A stretch of DNA of 64,000 bases, taken from positions 216,256,001 to 216,320,000 of the forward strand of contig JBITNC010000001.1 in NCBI GenBank assembly GCA_050084985.1, written 5' to 3'. The position numbers were made by a program, and so were the translations under genes. Within the stretch, counting starts at the first letter, position 1, and every line of letters starts with the position of its first letter. This document shows, one piece after another, positions 1 to 9,724 of this stretch. The notes under the pieces were generated by a model. The model was not told the DNA's origin, did not search any database, and saw nothing but the letters and a program-made list of their open reading frames with translations. The DNA is from Nageia nagi (lineage: Eukaryota; Pinophyta).

Positions 1-678
1 TCTTGTTATTGGTGTGTTTATCTTGAATATTATGAATTAGCCTTATTTATGTAGATGCATGCTGACCCATGGGTTGTATTATCTATTATCTATATAAATA
101 AGGGATCTAATAGTAATTCCACATAATAAGGATACACATGATCCCACATATGGTCTTGTAAGTGGCAACCCCTTAAGGTATCTCTTGGTACCACCTACAA
201 GGCTATGGTTTGTGTGCTTCCTTTCGTGAGCTATCCTGACATCCAAGATCTATTCTGATATCATACTACTATCCGAGACATCCATATTGAAGTTTTGGAC
301 TTGATCAAGAAGTTAAGAATCATCAAACGAAGGCCATCGGTGCTCCTTTGTGAATGAAAGAACACCACTGATGCTCTTATATCACTGAAATGGACTGCCC
401 ACGGTCCTCTTTCTACATCTTCATAGGTCATTACATTGTTGGAAAGGTAGCTCATCATCAATACATTGCCAATATATTCAACCTTCATTGTCAGGTATGT
501 TCTGTGAGGTAAGTACACAAATTATAGTCTTGGTTGGTACAATTACATTTTAGAATTGGTTATTTTGTTTAACGCTATCTAGAATACATTGCTATCCATA
601 GCTCAAATACAAATAATATTGAGTTTGTAGATATTTCCTTATTTATTTTATTTACATGCTCAATTTTATTTGTAAACA
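1..678 (+). repeat. E1 5' LTR (partial)
   Basis: Base 1 aligns with base 6842 of the 3' LTR, and the match runs to TGTAAACA at 671-678. A TATA box (TATATAAATA, 91-100) is kept in the 3' copy at 6932-6941 and in the E2 LTR near 28320. The LTR carries a palindrome-like site at 392-407 (GGACTGCCCACGGTCC). Confidence 0.9.
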
Positions 679-791
679 TTTGGTGAACCTAATGTGAAGT
701 GCACATCATTGTACTAAAACCCTAAAGGTTTTAGTTAAGACTATTATCTATTTTGTGAGTGTTTTAGTTGTGGATTAGCTCAAGTTATTCT
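679..791 (+). other. E1 leader between 5' LTR and gag
   Basis: The LTR is followed by TTTGGTGAACCTAATG, and E2 has TTTAGTGAACC at the same place, so this should be the primer-binding region. I cannot assign a tRNA primer. Confidence 0.45.
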
Positions 792-1983
792 TGCGTAGTC
801 TTTCAAAAAGAGATTTGGATGAATTACTAGGGGAAATCAGACATGATGATCTAGAAGGATCCAAATGAATGCAAAATAGTGCTGAGGGTGACAATAGTAA
901 TTTTCAAGCTACTATGGAAGGTATGCAAAGGTAGATAGATAGATTGGCAAGGGGATCAGCTTCGCCTAATGATTCTTTCGAATTTAGTAGTCCCTTATGT
1001 GATGAGATTCATAGGCACATGCCACCATCCAACTACAAAGAGCCAAAATTTAGTAATTTCAATGGTGAAGGAGATCTGAGAAGACATATACAAGGATTCA
1101 AGGATGAGTACGAACTCAAAATTGGTATAGACCAAAGATTACAAGCTAAATTCCCCAAAGCTTGGAGGGAGAGGCTCAAGAATGGTTTTATGCCTTACCT
1201 GAAGGGTCCATCACATCATTTGAGGAATTTAGTAATTTGTTCCTAGAGCAATATAAGCATAACATCAAGAAGGAGGTTATGCTATCAGATTTATGCACTA
1301 TCAAGCAAGGAAGTGATGAGCAACTAGACAAATTTGTTGTAAGGTTTAAGAAGACATGGCAACAAGTGAAGATCAGATTAATAGAAAATGAGGTAAATAA
1401 TATTTTTAAAGAAGCTATTATATTACCCTTCCAATCACATGTTATCGATTATATACATCTTACATTTTCGGATATGATGTATAAATTGTTAGAGAAAGAA
1501 AAAGTCCTTATGAAGCTAGGGCTTATGAAGTATGGCAGTAGTGATAAGACAAAAGCAAAGGATAAGAGATTGCAATTACCAAAGAAGGAAAAAACTATCC
1601 ATGTGGCTGAGAAGACAAGTGAGATGAAGGAGAAGAAATTTGTGAGATTTCAAATACCTCCAAGACATATCCTAAAAGACCTTGTGGCAAAAGGGTTATT
1701 ACAACCCTTACCTAAGCATGAAGAAGATCCTATAGTAGAAAAACCTGCTTGGTATAAGGAAGATAGGTATTGTGAGTATCATTAGACTAAGCACCATGCT
1801 ACTAATGGGTGTGAAAACCTTAGGGATAGAATACAGAAGCTCATAGAAGATAGATTCTATGTGTGCCTAGTAAAGGTCAAAGATACAGGAGAAGAACAAC
1901 ATGTCAATATGATTTTTCTTGAAGATGCTTATGAGGCTAGCATCGGTGGGAGCTCCAGGCCCTCCAGAGGTATCATTTGGTAG
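792..1983 (+). pseudogene. gag: E1 gag, broken
   Basis: This is a Ty3/gypsy gag with the retrotransposon gag (capsid-like) domain. In-frame sequence begins near 792 (RSLSKRDLDELLGEI). The FNGEGDLRRHIQGF motif is near 1060-1100, and EAQEWFYALPEGSITSF with FLEQYKHNI follows at about 1168-1260. The frame moves from frame 2 to frame 1 near 1150-1165, inside the capsid fold, so there is one indel. Late in the protein a knuckle-like YCEYH...H..NGCENL segment is split by TAG at 1783-1785, most simply a CAG-to-TAG change. The natural stop is at 1981-1983 after a Gly/Ser/Arg-rich tail. E2 gag ends with a similar tail. No protease follows. Confidence 0.85.
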
Positions 1984-2000
1984 ATCAATATATATAAAAA

Positions 2001-2022
2001 AGAGAGAGAGAGAGAGAGAGAG
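2001..2022 (+). repeat. (AG)n microsatellite
   Basis: Eleven AG repeats begin 18 bp after the gag stop and are followed by AAAG variants. Confidence 0.95.
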
Positions 2023-2386
2023 AAAGAAAGAAGCTAGCAGTCGATTCAGGTCACTAATAGATGTTATGGTTAAGAGATTGGGGAGCTTCATGATGTCATA
2101 ACAGGAGCACTGGTGTTGTATTTTATGTTAATAGGACCATTGGTAGTCCTCTTTTAGTAGAAAAATAGGAGAAAGTAAAAGGTACCAACTACTCCCATAG
2201 CATGAGAAGTCAGAATTTTAGGTTGTGTCATTAGCATTCATTTTCAAGGATCACAGAACATCAAATTCATTCATCACAAGTACATGCACAAGAGCAAATA
2301 AGGTACCAAAATTTGTGTTTCATATATATATCATGATCAAAATGTTTTTATTTACAATACAACTAGATGAGATCACATAGAATGAC

Positions 2387-4652
2387 CTAGAATCTCCTAC
2401 TAGAGCCCCCTCCCCCTACACTAGAGCTAGTAGCCTTGCTAGATGTGCCACCCTCGCATCGTGCCTTGTATTTCTCTGCACATGCTTTCTCCTCACTGAT
2501 CTATCTCTCAGCCTGGCAAAGCTACTCATAGAGGGCCTTGATCTCCTTGTTGGCTACCTATAGGTCCTGATAGATCCTAGTATAATCTCCTCCTTTGAAC
2601 TGTATATGACCCTGTAGCTCTCTAATCTCCTCATCCTTCTGATCAATTTGACCATGTAGCCTAGCCATCTCAACCTTAGGATCTGTGACATAGCATAAAC
2701 ATATCATGTTAATCCTTAGCATATCATAAAAAGTAGAAAAATCAAAGCAAAGAAAAAGAGAAAATAGGTTACCATCATCATCCTCATCGTAGTCTTCCTC
2801 CTCCCAATCTATATCCATCTCATACTCAAGTTCATACTCATCTTGGTCTGGATCGGTCTCCTCATTATCATCATGACCTACATCTAGAGATGTGTCATGA
2901 GCATATGTTGGGATACTCTCTCCTCCCCACCCTCCCACCATGAAGGGAGCATCCCATCCGATCTGTATGTCTCCTATGTCTTCATCCTCCCATGTATCAT
3001 CACCCGAGTTAACATCATGAATACCTATGTGGTGAGGATAGTGTGTCCTCCACCAGTCTAGATAGTCCTTCGTGTGATCAGGTCCATCTATGTCATCATC
3101 AACTCCATAGTTAGAGTCCTTTCTAGGGGACTCCCAATCTGAGTCCTAGTCAAGTACTAGCTCATAGTCCTCTAGGAGGTGCCTACTATGGTAGTAATGC
3201 ACCACTATCTTGCAATCATTCGGTATGCCCTGATGGAGGTCAAACTAAAAGAGTACCCACTCTAGCCTGTATGGCTCTACTAGTGCCCTACATGCCTATA
3301 TGTATGTAGGGTGTCTCACCCATGCCATCTCCTATATGTCCTCCTCCCACTTTGGTACACCTCCTTGATAAGGATGCCAGTATATCTATGCCTCCTGCAG
3401 TAGGTCAAACTGTACCTACCATCCCTTTAGGTCTATGTTAGGAAAATTTGGTCCCTCTATCATTAGCCACCATTGCCAGGTGGGTACATCATCTGGTTGG
3501 TCTTAGGGCAACATCATCAGTCTAGAAATGATGATGTGATCATATGCCCACACCTGTAGTATCATAAAATGAGCTACCTATCTCCCCCCTCTCTCCACCT
3601 CTACAAAGCTATGGAGGTAATGATAGAGTTGCATCGATATCATGGGGTACCATACATACCATTGTCTGTGTGTCACCATGTCCTGTATAATAGGAACCAT
3701 GCCTACAAGGAAGATCTCACTACTCTTGTCTAGGTAGACAATAGCATCTAGAAGGCAAGCAATGAGGAGCCTCATCTATAGGTCACCCTATGCTAGAGGA
3801 TACTCTGACACATGTCTCACTAGGGACACACCCCTCTTCTTGTGATTTACTTCATCTAACCCTGTCAACCATGTAGCCCATACCTTTGCCTATTCCAAGC
3901 TAGGAATAGGAACCATGTTCACTAGCCTCCCCCTGATAGGAAGTCTAGTGATCCTATAGATATCCTCTAGTGTCACAGTGATCTCAGTAGTCAGAAGGTG
4001 AAAGGTGTTGGAATTTGGATCCCACCTCTCCATCAAAGCTATCAACATGTTGCAGTCATGAAACACATAATCAACAAATGTAAGGTAGCTAAAGGAAATA
4101 TCCTCTAGAATGCTCCAGGCTATGTCAGTTTGTGGCCACTATTGGGTAGTGGTGAAGGCGACACTCTTGCCGGATGGTCACATAAGGTATGAATGATTCT
4201 ACAAGAAAAGAGTGACAAAATGCAAGTTAATATTAGATATGAAACAAAAATGGCAAAAATAGTATTGGTAAAGAGGATTGCCCATAGTCTAGATCAGGTA
4301 AAAAGGACTACCCATGGTCTAAACTAGGGTAGAAAGGATCACCAATGGTCCTATTTCCATGCACAAAGGTTGACAAAATTTAGGGTATAGGTTCATACAA
4401 ATGAGCATAGTACAGCCATGATACCAGAAATTTGAAAAAAATAGAATGAAAAGGTAAAAATGATGGGCTAGGGTATTCAATAAGAAAACCCTAGGGGTAA
4501 TTTGGAGAACCAATATGTAGGCAGCTAAAATCTAAAAGTAGGTAAAAACATAGAAAGAAAAGGTAAGAGATGTAATGTACTTGATGACCAATAGGAGAAT
4601 CAGCTACCAATGCAGCTCTATGTCTATTTTAGCATGTGATTGGCAGTGCCAT
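2387..4652 (-). pseudogene. E1 antisense plant mobile domain (PMD) gene, three exons
   Basis: Exon 1 is 4652-4581 (24 codons, MALPIT...SPIGHQ). Intron 1 is 4580-4199 (GT..AG after TTTTCTTGT). Exon 2 is 4198-2773, intron 2 is 2772-2683 (90 bp, GT..AG, phase 1), and exon 3 is 2682-2387. The total is 1794 bp, 597 codons plus stop, with no frameshift. PMD hallmarks in exon 2 are ERWDPNSNTFHLL, EITVTLEDIYRITRLPIRG and a later LQVWAYDH. The protein continues into a very acidic stretch (EEEDYDEDDDD), a coiled coil in exon 3 (EIRELQGHI...) and a Ser/Gly tail. About seventeen premature stops occur: fourteen TAG, two TAA and one TGA, all explicable by C-to-T at CAG, CAA or CGA. The function is unknown. 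Plant PMD proteins such as MAIN/MAIL1 are linked to transposon silencing. Confidence 0.88.
4275..4351. promoter_or_regulatory. Cluster of 16-bp palindrome-like sites in PMD intron 1 (E1)
   Basis: Three copies of the motif with consensus GGACCACCCATGGTCC lie at 4275-4290, 4305-4320 and 4336-4351. E2 has the same kind of cluster in the matching intron (33415-33493). No binding protein is known. Confidence 0.6.
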
Positions 4653-4796
4653 AGTGTGCAGCATAGCAGTACAAGAAATATCACCTAGTGATAGTAACAA
4701 AATCACCAACTAAACCTCTCTGAATCAGTCTCTCAAGCTCTAGGATACTCTCGGCTATGAAAATGATAGTGTGATCAAATGAGGAAGGGTGGGGCC

Positions 4797-4805
4797 CCTT
4801 TTATA
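4797..4805 (-). promoter_or_regulatory. TATA box of the antisense PMD gene (E1)
   Basis: TATAAAAGG reads on the - strand with its first T at 4805, 153 bp upstream of the PMD ATG at 4652. E2 has TATAAAAAAG exactly 153 bp upstream of its PMD ATG. Conserved sequence and identical spacing support a real antisense promoter. Confidence 0.75.
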
Positions 4806-5119
4806 GAAAAGTTAGGGCACATACTTCAAGACAAATTTTGATTTAAGCATTCGGTGTACATGGACAAGCAACTAGGTATTAGTATGGAATCCAGGGGTGA
4901 TTCCTAAGGACCTAATCTTCATGGTTTTCAATTAATCCTCAAGAAAAGGACCACCTGCGATCTTAGATGAAGATCACTGATGTTCTAAATCTACCAAAAA
5001 GGACTACTCACATTCCTTTATCTAGAAAATTAGCTTATCTAAGTATCACAGGTGCATCATAGGTGCTTGATCAATGTTATATCTAGGAGAATATTGCTTT
5101 GAGTTTCATTTTTGTAGAC

Positions 5120-5612
5120 CTATTTTATCAGCTTATCATGTCTCTTGGTGGAGTCCTAGCTCCCATTATCAGCTTATCATGCCTATGGGTGGAGTTCTAG
5201 CTCCCATTATTAGCTTATCATGTCTATGGGTGGAGTTCTAGCTCCTGTTATCAGCTTATCATACCTATGGGTGGAGTTCCAGCTCCCGTTATCAGCTTAT
5301 CATGCCTATGGGTGGAGTTCCAACTCCCATTATCAGCTTATCATGTCTATGGGTGGAGTTCTAGCTCCTGTTATCAGCTTATCATGCCTATGGGTGGAGT
5401 TCCAGCTCCCATTATCAGCTTATCATGTCTATGGGTGGAGTTCTAGCTCCTGTTATTAGCTTATCATGCCTATGGGTGGAGTTCTAGCTCCCATTATTAG
5501 CTTATCATGTATATGGGTGGAGTTCTAGCTCCCATTATTAGCTTATCATGTTTATGAGTGGAGTTCTAGCTCCCATTATCAACTTATCATGCCTCTTGGT
5601 GGAGTTTCAGCT
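5120..5612 (+). repeat. 41-bp tandem repeat array (E1)
   Basis: About twelve head-to-tail copies start with CAGCTTATCATG and contain GGTGGAGTTCCAGCTCC. The period is 41 bp (5129, 5170 and onward). Copies differ mainly by C/T, for example CAGCTT versus TAGCTT. The period is not a multiple of three, so the ORF reading through it is accidental. E2 carries a 40-bp relative at 34325-34590. Confidence 0.92.
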
Positions 5613-6165
5613 TCATCAATTTATCATTATTTTGTAGAGTTTAGTTCTTATGCAACTGTAGCATACCTCTTTGTGTGAAGGCTTAGTTATGTGGAACTTA
5701 ACTCTCCTTTATCAGCTTATCATGCCTCTTGGTGAAGTTTTAGCTCCATCAATTTATCATTATTTTACAGGGTTCAGTTCTTATGCAACTGCAACATACC
5801 TCTTTGTGCGAAGGCTCAGTTGTGTGGAACTTAGCTCTCCTCTATTAGCTTATCATGCCTCTTGGTGGAGTTTTAGCTCCATCAATTTGTCATTATTTTG
5901 CAGAGTTTAATTCTTATGCAACTGCAGCATGCCTCTTGGTGTGAAGTCTCAGTTGTGTAGAACTTAGCTCTCACGTATCAACTTATCATTATTTTGTGGA
6001 GTTCGGTTCTTATGCAACTATAGCATACCTCTTGGTGTGAAGTCTCAATTGTGTGGAACTTAGCTCTCATGTATTAGCTTATCATTATTTTGTAGAGTTT
6101 AGTTCTTATGCAACTATAGCATACCTCTTGGTATGAAGCCTCAGTTGTATGGAACTTAGCTCTCC
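5613..6165 (+). repeat. Higher-order repeat following the 41-bp array
   Basis: Longer units of about 105-135 bp begin with CAATTTATCATTATTTTG or variants. They contain TTCTTATGCAACTG and GTGTGGAACTTAGCTCTC and end with the CTTATCATGCCTCTTGGTG element of the preceding array. About five diverged copies are visible. Confidence 0.8.
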
Positions 6166-6171
6166 CCTATG

Positions 6172-6380
6172 TGTGGTTATGGTTATCAGGTCTTGTCTTG
6201 TGATGTGGTCATGTGTGTTATCATGTGTTGTCATGTCTTGTCTTATGATGTGGTCTTGTCAAGTTGTCATTAGGTCATCATGTGTGTCGTCATAGTTATC
6301 ATGTCTTATCTTATGATGTGGTCTTGTCAGGTCATCTATCAGGTCATTGTCATGCGTATTGTCAGGTTTGTTGTCATGGG
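6172..6380 (+). repeat. TGTGGTCATG-rich degenerate microsatellite
   Basis: Short interspersed copies of GTCATG, TGTGGTC and TTGTCTTATGATGTGGTC are present. E2 has an equivalent stretch at 34605-34735 in the same position, so it is a family feature. Confidence 0.75.
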
Positions 6381-6650
6381 TCATCAATATTGCGACAAGA
6401 TTATAAAATTATCAGATATATTAGGCTATCACCTTCTATGGAAAAATGCAAGGGGCAAGCATGCCCAAGGTAATATCAAAAGGGAGTTTTCTCAACCTAT
6501 ATCTAGTACTAATAAGCTTTATCATGATGTTGTTTAAGTTTAGAATGGTTAGTGTTTATCATTGCTTATCAAAATTGTTTGTTATGATGTTGTGTTTTTT
6601 ACTTTGAATGCAAAATCTCAGTTCACCTCATGTTTCTTTCGATTTCACAT

Positions 6651-6665
6651 CCAAAGTAGGGCATC
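6651..6665 (+). other. E1 polypurine-type tract before the 3' LTR
   Basis: CCAAAGTAGGGCATC directly precedes the LTR. E2 has CCAAAGTGGGGTATC at the same place (34948-34962). The purine run is the likely plus-strand primer. Confidence 0.55.
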
Positions 6666-7517
6666 TGTTAACACATAAAAATGAATTTATGTTTTAAAAT
6701 CAATAAATTAATGAAATATGCTTGGCCTAAATGTATGTCTTGAATGTATTAAAGTGATAATATCAATGTTTGTCTTGAATATGAATTTTGTAATGATTAT
6801 CTTAAATATTGCATGGGTTATCTTGAATATTGCATGAATTATCTTGTTATTGGTGTGTTTATCTTGAATATTGTGAATTAGCCTTATTTATGTAGATGCA
6901 TGCCAACCCATGGGTTGTATTATGTATTATCTATATAAATAAGGGATCTAATAGTAAGTCCACATAATAAGGATACACATGATCCTGCGTATGGTCTTGT
7001 AAGTGGCAACCCTTAAGGTATCTCTTGGTACCGCCTACAAGGCTATGGTTTGTGTGCTTCCTTTCATGAGCTATCCTGACATCCAAGATCTATTCTGATA
7101 TCATACTGCTATTTGAGACATCCATATTGAAGTTCTGGACTTGATCAAGAAGTTAAGAATCATCAAACAAAGGCTACCAGTGCTCCTTTGTGAATGAAAG
7201 AACACCGTTGGCACTCTTATATCACTGAAATGGACCACCTATGGTCCTCTTTCTACATCTTCATAGGTCATTACATTATTGGAAAGGTAGCTCATCATCA
7301 GTACATTGCCAATATCTTCAACCTTCATTGTCAGGTACATTCCATGAGGTAAGTACACAAATTACAGTCTTGGTTGGTACAATTACATTTTGGAATTGGT
7401 TATTTTGTTTAATGCTATCTAGAATAAATTGCTATCTGTAGCTCAAATATAGATAATATTGAGTTTGTAGATATTTGCTTATTTATTTATTTACACGCTC
7501 AATTTTATTTGTAAATA
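6666..7517 (+). repeat. E1 3' LTR
   Basis: The 852-bp LTR starts TGTTAACACATAAAA and ends TTTGTAAATA, where the 5' copy ends TTTGTAAACA. It differs from the 5' copy by scattered transitions, a few percent by eye. It carries the palindrome GGACCACCTATGGTCC at 7232-7247. Confidence 0.9.
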
Positions 7518-8418
7518 GCCCAATATCATAACATGATTCACATACTCTTGCAAATTGAGACCAAAATAGAAAGATGAAAAGTTATGTTTCCATGTCTATG
7601 ATGGCATGGGAGTGTATGAGAGTTTATTCCAAGGGTAACATAACCTCTTTTAAATAATATTTAAGGTTAAAAACAAAGGTACATCCTCAAAACAAACCAT
7701 GGTGCAAGGTATATCAATTCTTTCTTTTAAGAAGAATTCATAAACTTCTTCAAGAAGGCATGTTTCTCACCCATATACTAACTATCCATGCATCTATCTC
7801 TATAGTAAATCCTCTCCCCACATGCTCAAAGAGTTGAACTACCTTGTGCCATTTTTGGAAAAGATGGTTATTACTCCCTCATCAACTACCTAAATCCATA
7901 ATAATTATTGATTATGGAGAGCATGCATGAGAGTACAATCTCTAGTTGAGTTAATAAAATTAACTTCCACTTCATCCAATATTATTGGAAGGTATCTCCA
8001 ATTTCAAAATTATTAGAAAAATATTTATCACAAATGAAAGAGTTTTTAAAGATAAGGTCACATTAAATGTTAAAAGCCATTAATACCAAATTATCATTTG
8101 AATACTCCTTTAAATGATATAGTTAAGTATTCAAATAATAAATACTTTGTCAATTAGATCTAGTTTTAAACATGGGATCATTGAAAATAATTTAATAATT
8201 TTATTAAATTGAAAAAGATTATGAGCTAAGCACTTAATATCCAAAAGCTTATTAAAAGCTAAATATTTTGTGATTATTAGGAAATTAAAAACCTAATGTG
8301 ATTATCTTGATAAACAAAAGCTCATAATAATTAAATCATAAATCATCCTTTAACATTTCCTTACATGGAAACAAAATATCTCATGAACATAATATTAACA
8401 AAAGTGGTCCATGACACT
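7518..8418. other. Unassigned AT-rich DNA
   Basis: I see no coding signature, no terminal repeats and no match to other parts of the window. It lies between the E1 3' LTR and the first array block. Confidence 0.5.
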
Positions 8419-9724
8419 ATGGAAAGGTGCATCATTTTCTTTAGTGCATGTAGAATTAAAATTCATTTATAATTTTTATAATTTCTATAAGATTGTAATT
8501 TTTCTATACAAGTTTTTCTATAAAAATATAATATTATTCTATAAAAGTGTAAATTTTCTTATTCAAGTGTAGAATTTTGTATAAAAAAGATAACTTTTTT
8601 ATAAAAATGTAATCTTTTCAAAACAAATATAATTTATTTATAAAAATATACTTTATATCATAAATATTTAACTTTTATAGATAAAAATATAATTTTTAAA
8701 GATACAAATGTAATTTTTAGAGATAAAAATGTAATATTTTTATATTAAAATATAAAATTTTCTAATAAATTGTAATTATTTTATAAAAATATTATTTTTA
8801 TAGATAAAAATTATATTTTTCAATAAAAATATATTCTTTTTATAAAAAATAATTTTTTTCTAGAAAAAAGTTAAATTTTTATAAACTTTAATATTTTATT
8901 ATAAAAACATAATCTTTCCTATAAAATTATAATATTTTCTATAAAAAAATATAAGTTTTTTTATAAACCATAATTTTAATATAAAAATATAATTTTTATT
9001 TATAAAAATATATATTTTTTTATTAAAATGTAATCATTAGTATAAAAATGTAATATTTTTATAAAAATATATTTTTTCTTATAAAAATATAGATATTTTA
9101 CATGCAATTTGCATGTTTACCTAAGTACTTTAATGAAGAAAACTCTAAAATATCTTCATATTCATATTAGTGAGATGATTTTAGTAATGTGTGATAATAC
9201 AAGTGCAATAAATATTTTAAAGAATATAGTAATACTCTCCTACATGAAAAGAGGTAATATTTTTATAGGAATAAGTACATTTTTATGGAAAAATATTACA
9301 TTTTTATAGAGAAATTACATTTTTACAAAGAAAATTACTGTATTTTTATAAATAAATACTATATTTTTTATTAGGATAGATTAAACTTTAATAGAAGAAA
9401 GTATATTTTTATATAAAAATATTAAGTTTTGTAAAAAAATATATTTTATAGAAAATATTATATTTTTATAAAAAATATTACATTTCTATTAAAAAATTAC
9501 CTTTTATAAAAAAATTTACATTTTAATATAAAAAAATACTTATTGTAAAACACACATATGAAATTATCTTTCAAATTTCAAGGTAAATAGATAAAATGGT
9601 CAAAATTATTACTTTAGAAAGGTGTATCATTTTTTCTAAGGTGTATCATTTTTTCTAATGCATGCATAATTAAATTTTATTTGTAATTTTAATAATTTCT
9701 ATTAAAATGTAAATTGGCTTTATA
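8419..9724 (+). repeat. AT-array block 1
   Basis: The order is: end of the conserved spacer (GGTGCATCATTTTCTTTAGTGCATG), minisatellite in the TTTTCTATAAAAATGTAAT orientation (about 8470-9090), a short copia RNase H fragment (9112-9245), the same minisatellite inverted as ATTACATTTTTATAGAAAA (9245-9545), then the spacer again (9575-9720). Confidence 0.8.
9112..9300 (+). pseudogene. Copia RNase H fragment, array copy 1 (truncated)
   Basis: The fragment begins partway into the RNase H domain and shows the CDNTSAINI core (the D-x-x-x-AI segment of copia RNase H). It runs into AT minisatellite. The longer open frame to 9309 is read-through into the repeat. Confidence 0.6.

Larger units (their letters stand above)
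1..7517 (+). mobile_element. E1: gag-only LTR retrotransposon with antisense PMD gene
   Basis: Terminal direct repeats (1-678 and 6666-7517) enclose a Ty3/gypsy-type gag on the + strand and a three-exon PMD gene on the - strand. No protease, reverse transcriptase, RNase H or integrase is visible, so the element is non-autonomous and resembles the TR-GAG class. The order is LTR, leader, gag, antisense PMD, PMD upstream region, 41-bp tandem repeats, TGTGGTCATG-rich stretch, purine run, LTR. Element E2 at 28114-35744 has the same order and related LTRs, which supports the boundaries. The first ~176 bp of the 5' LTR lie outside the window, so the target duplication cannot be checked. Confidence 0.88.

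Noticed and set aside
261-518. - strand ORF in the E1 5' LTR
   Set aside because: LTR sequence; the frame is not kept in the 3' LTR copy.
5220-5459. Repetitive ORF reading MSMGGVLAPVISLS...
   Set aside because: Produced by the 41-bp tandem repeat, whose period is not a multiple of three; no protein meaning.
5120-6165. Possible CRISPR-like array
   Set aside because: Units are contiguous with no unique spacers, and the context is a plant retrotransposon.
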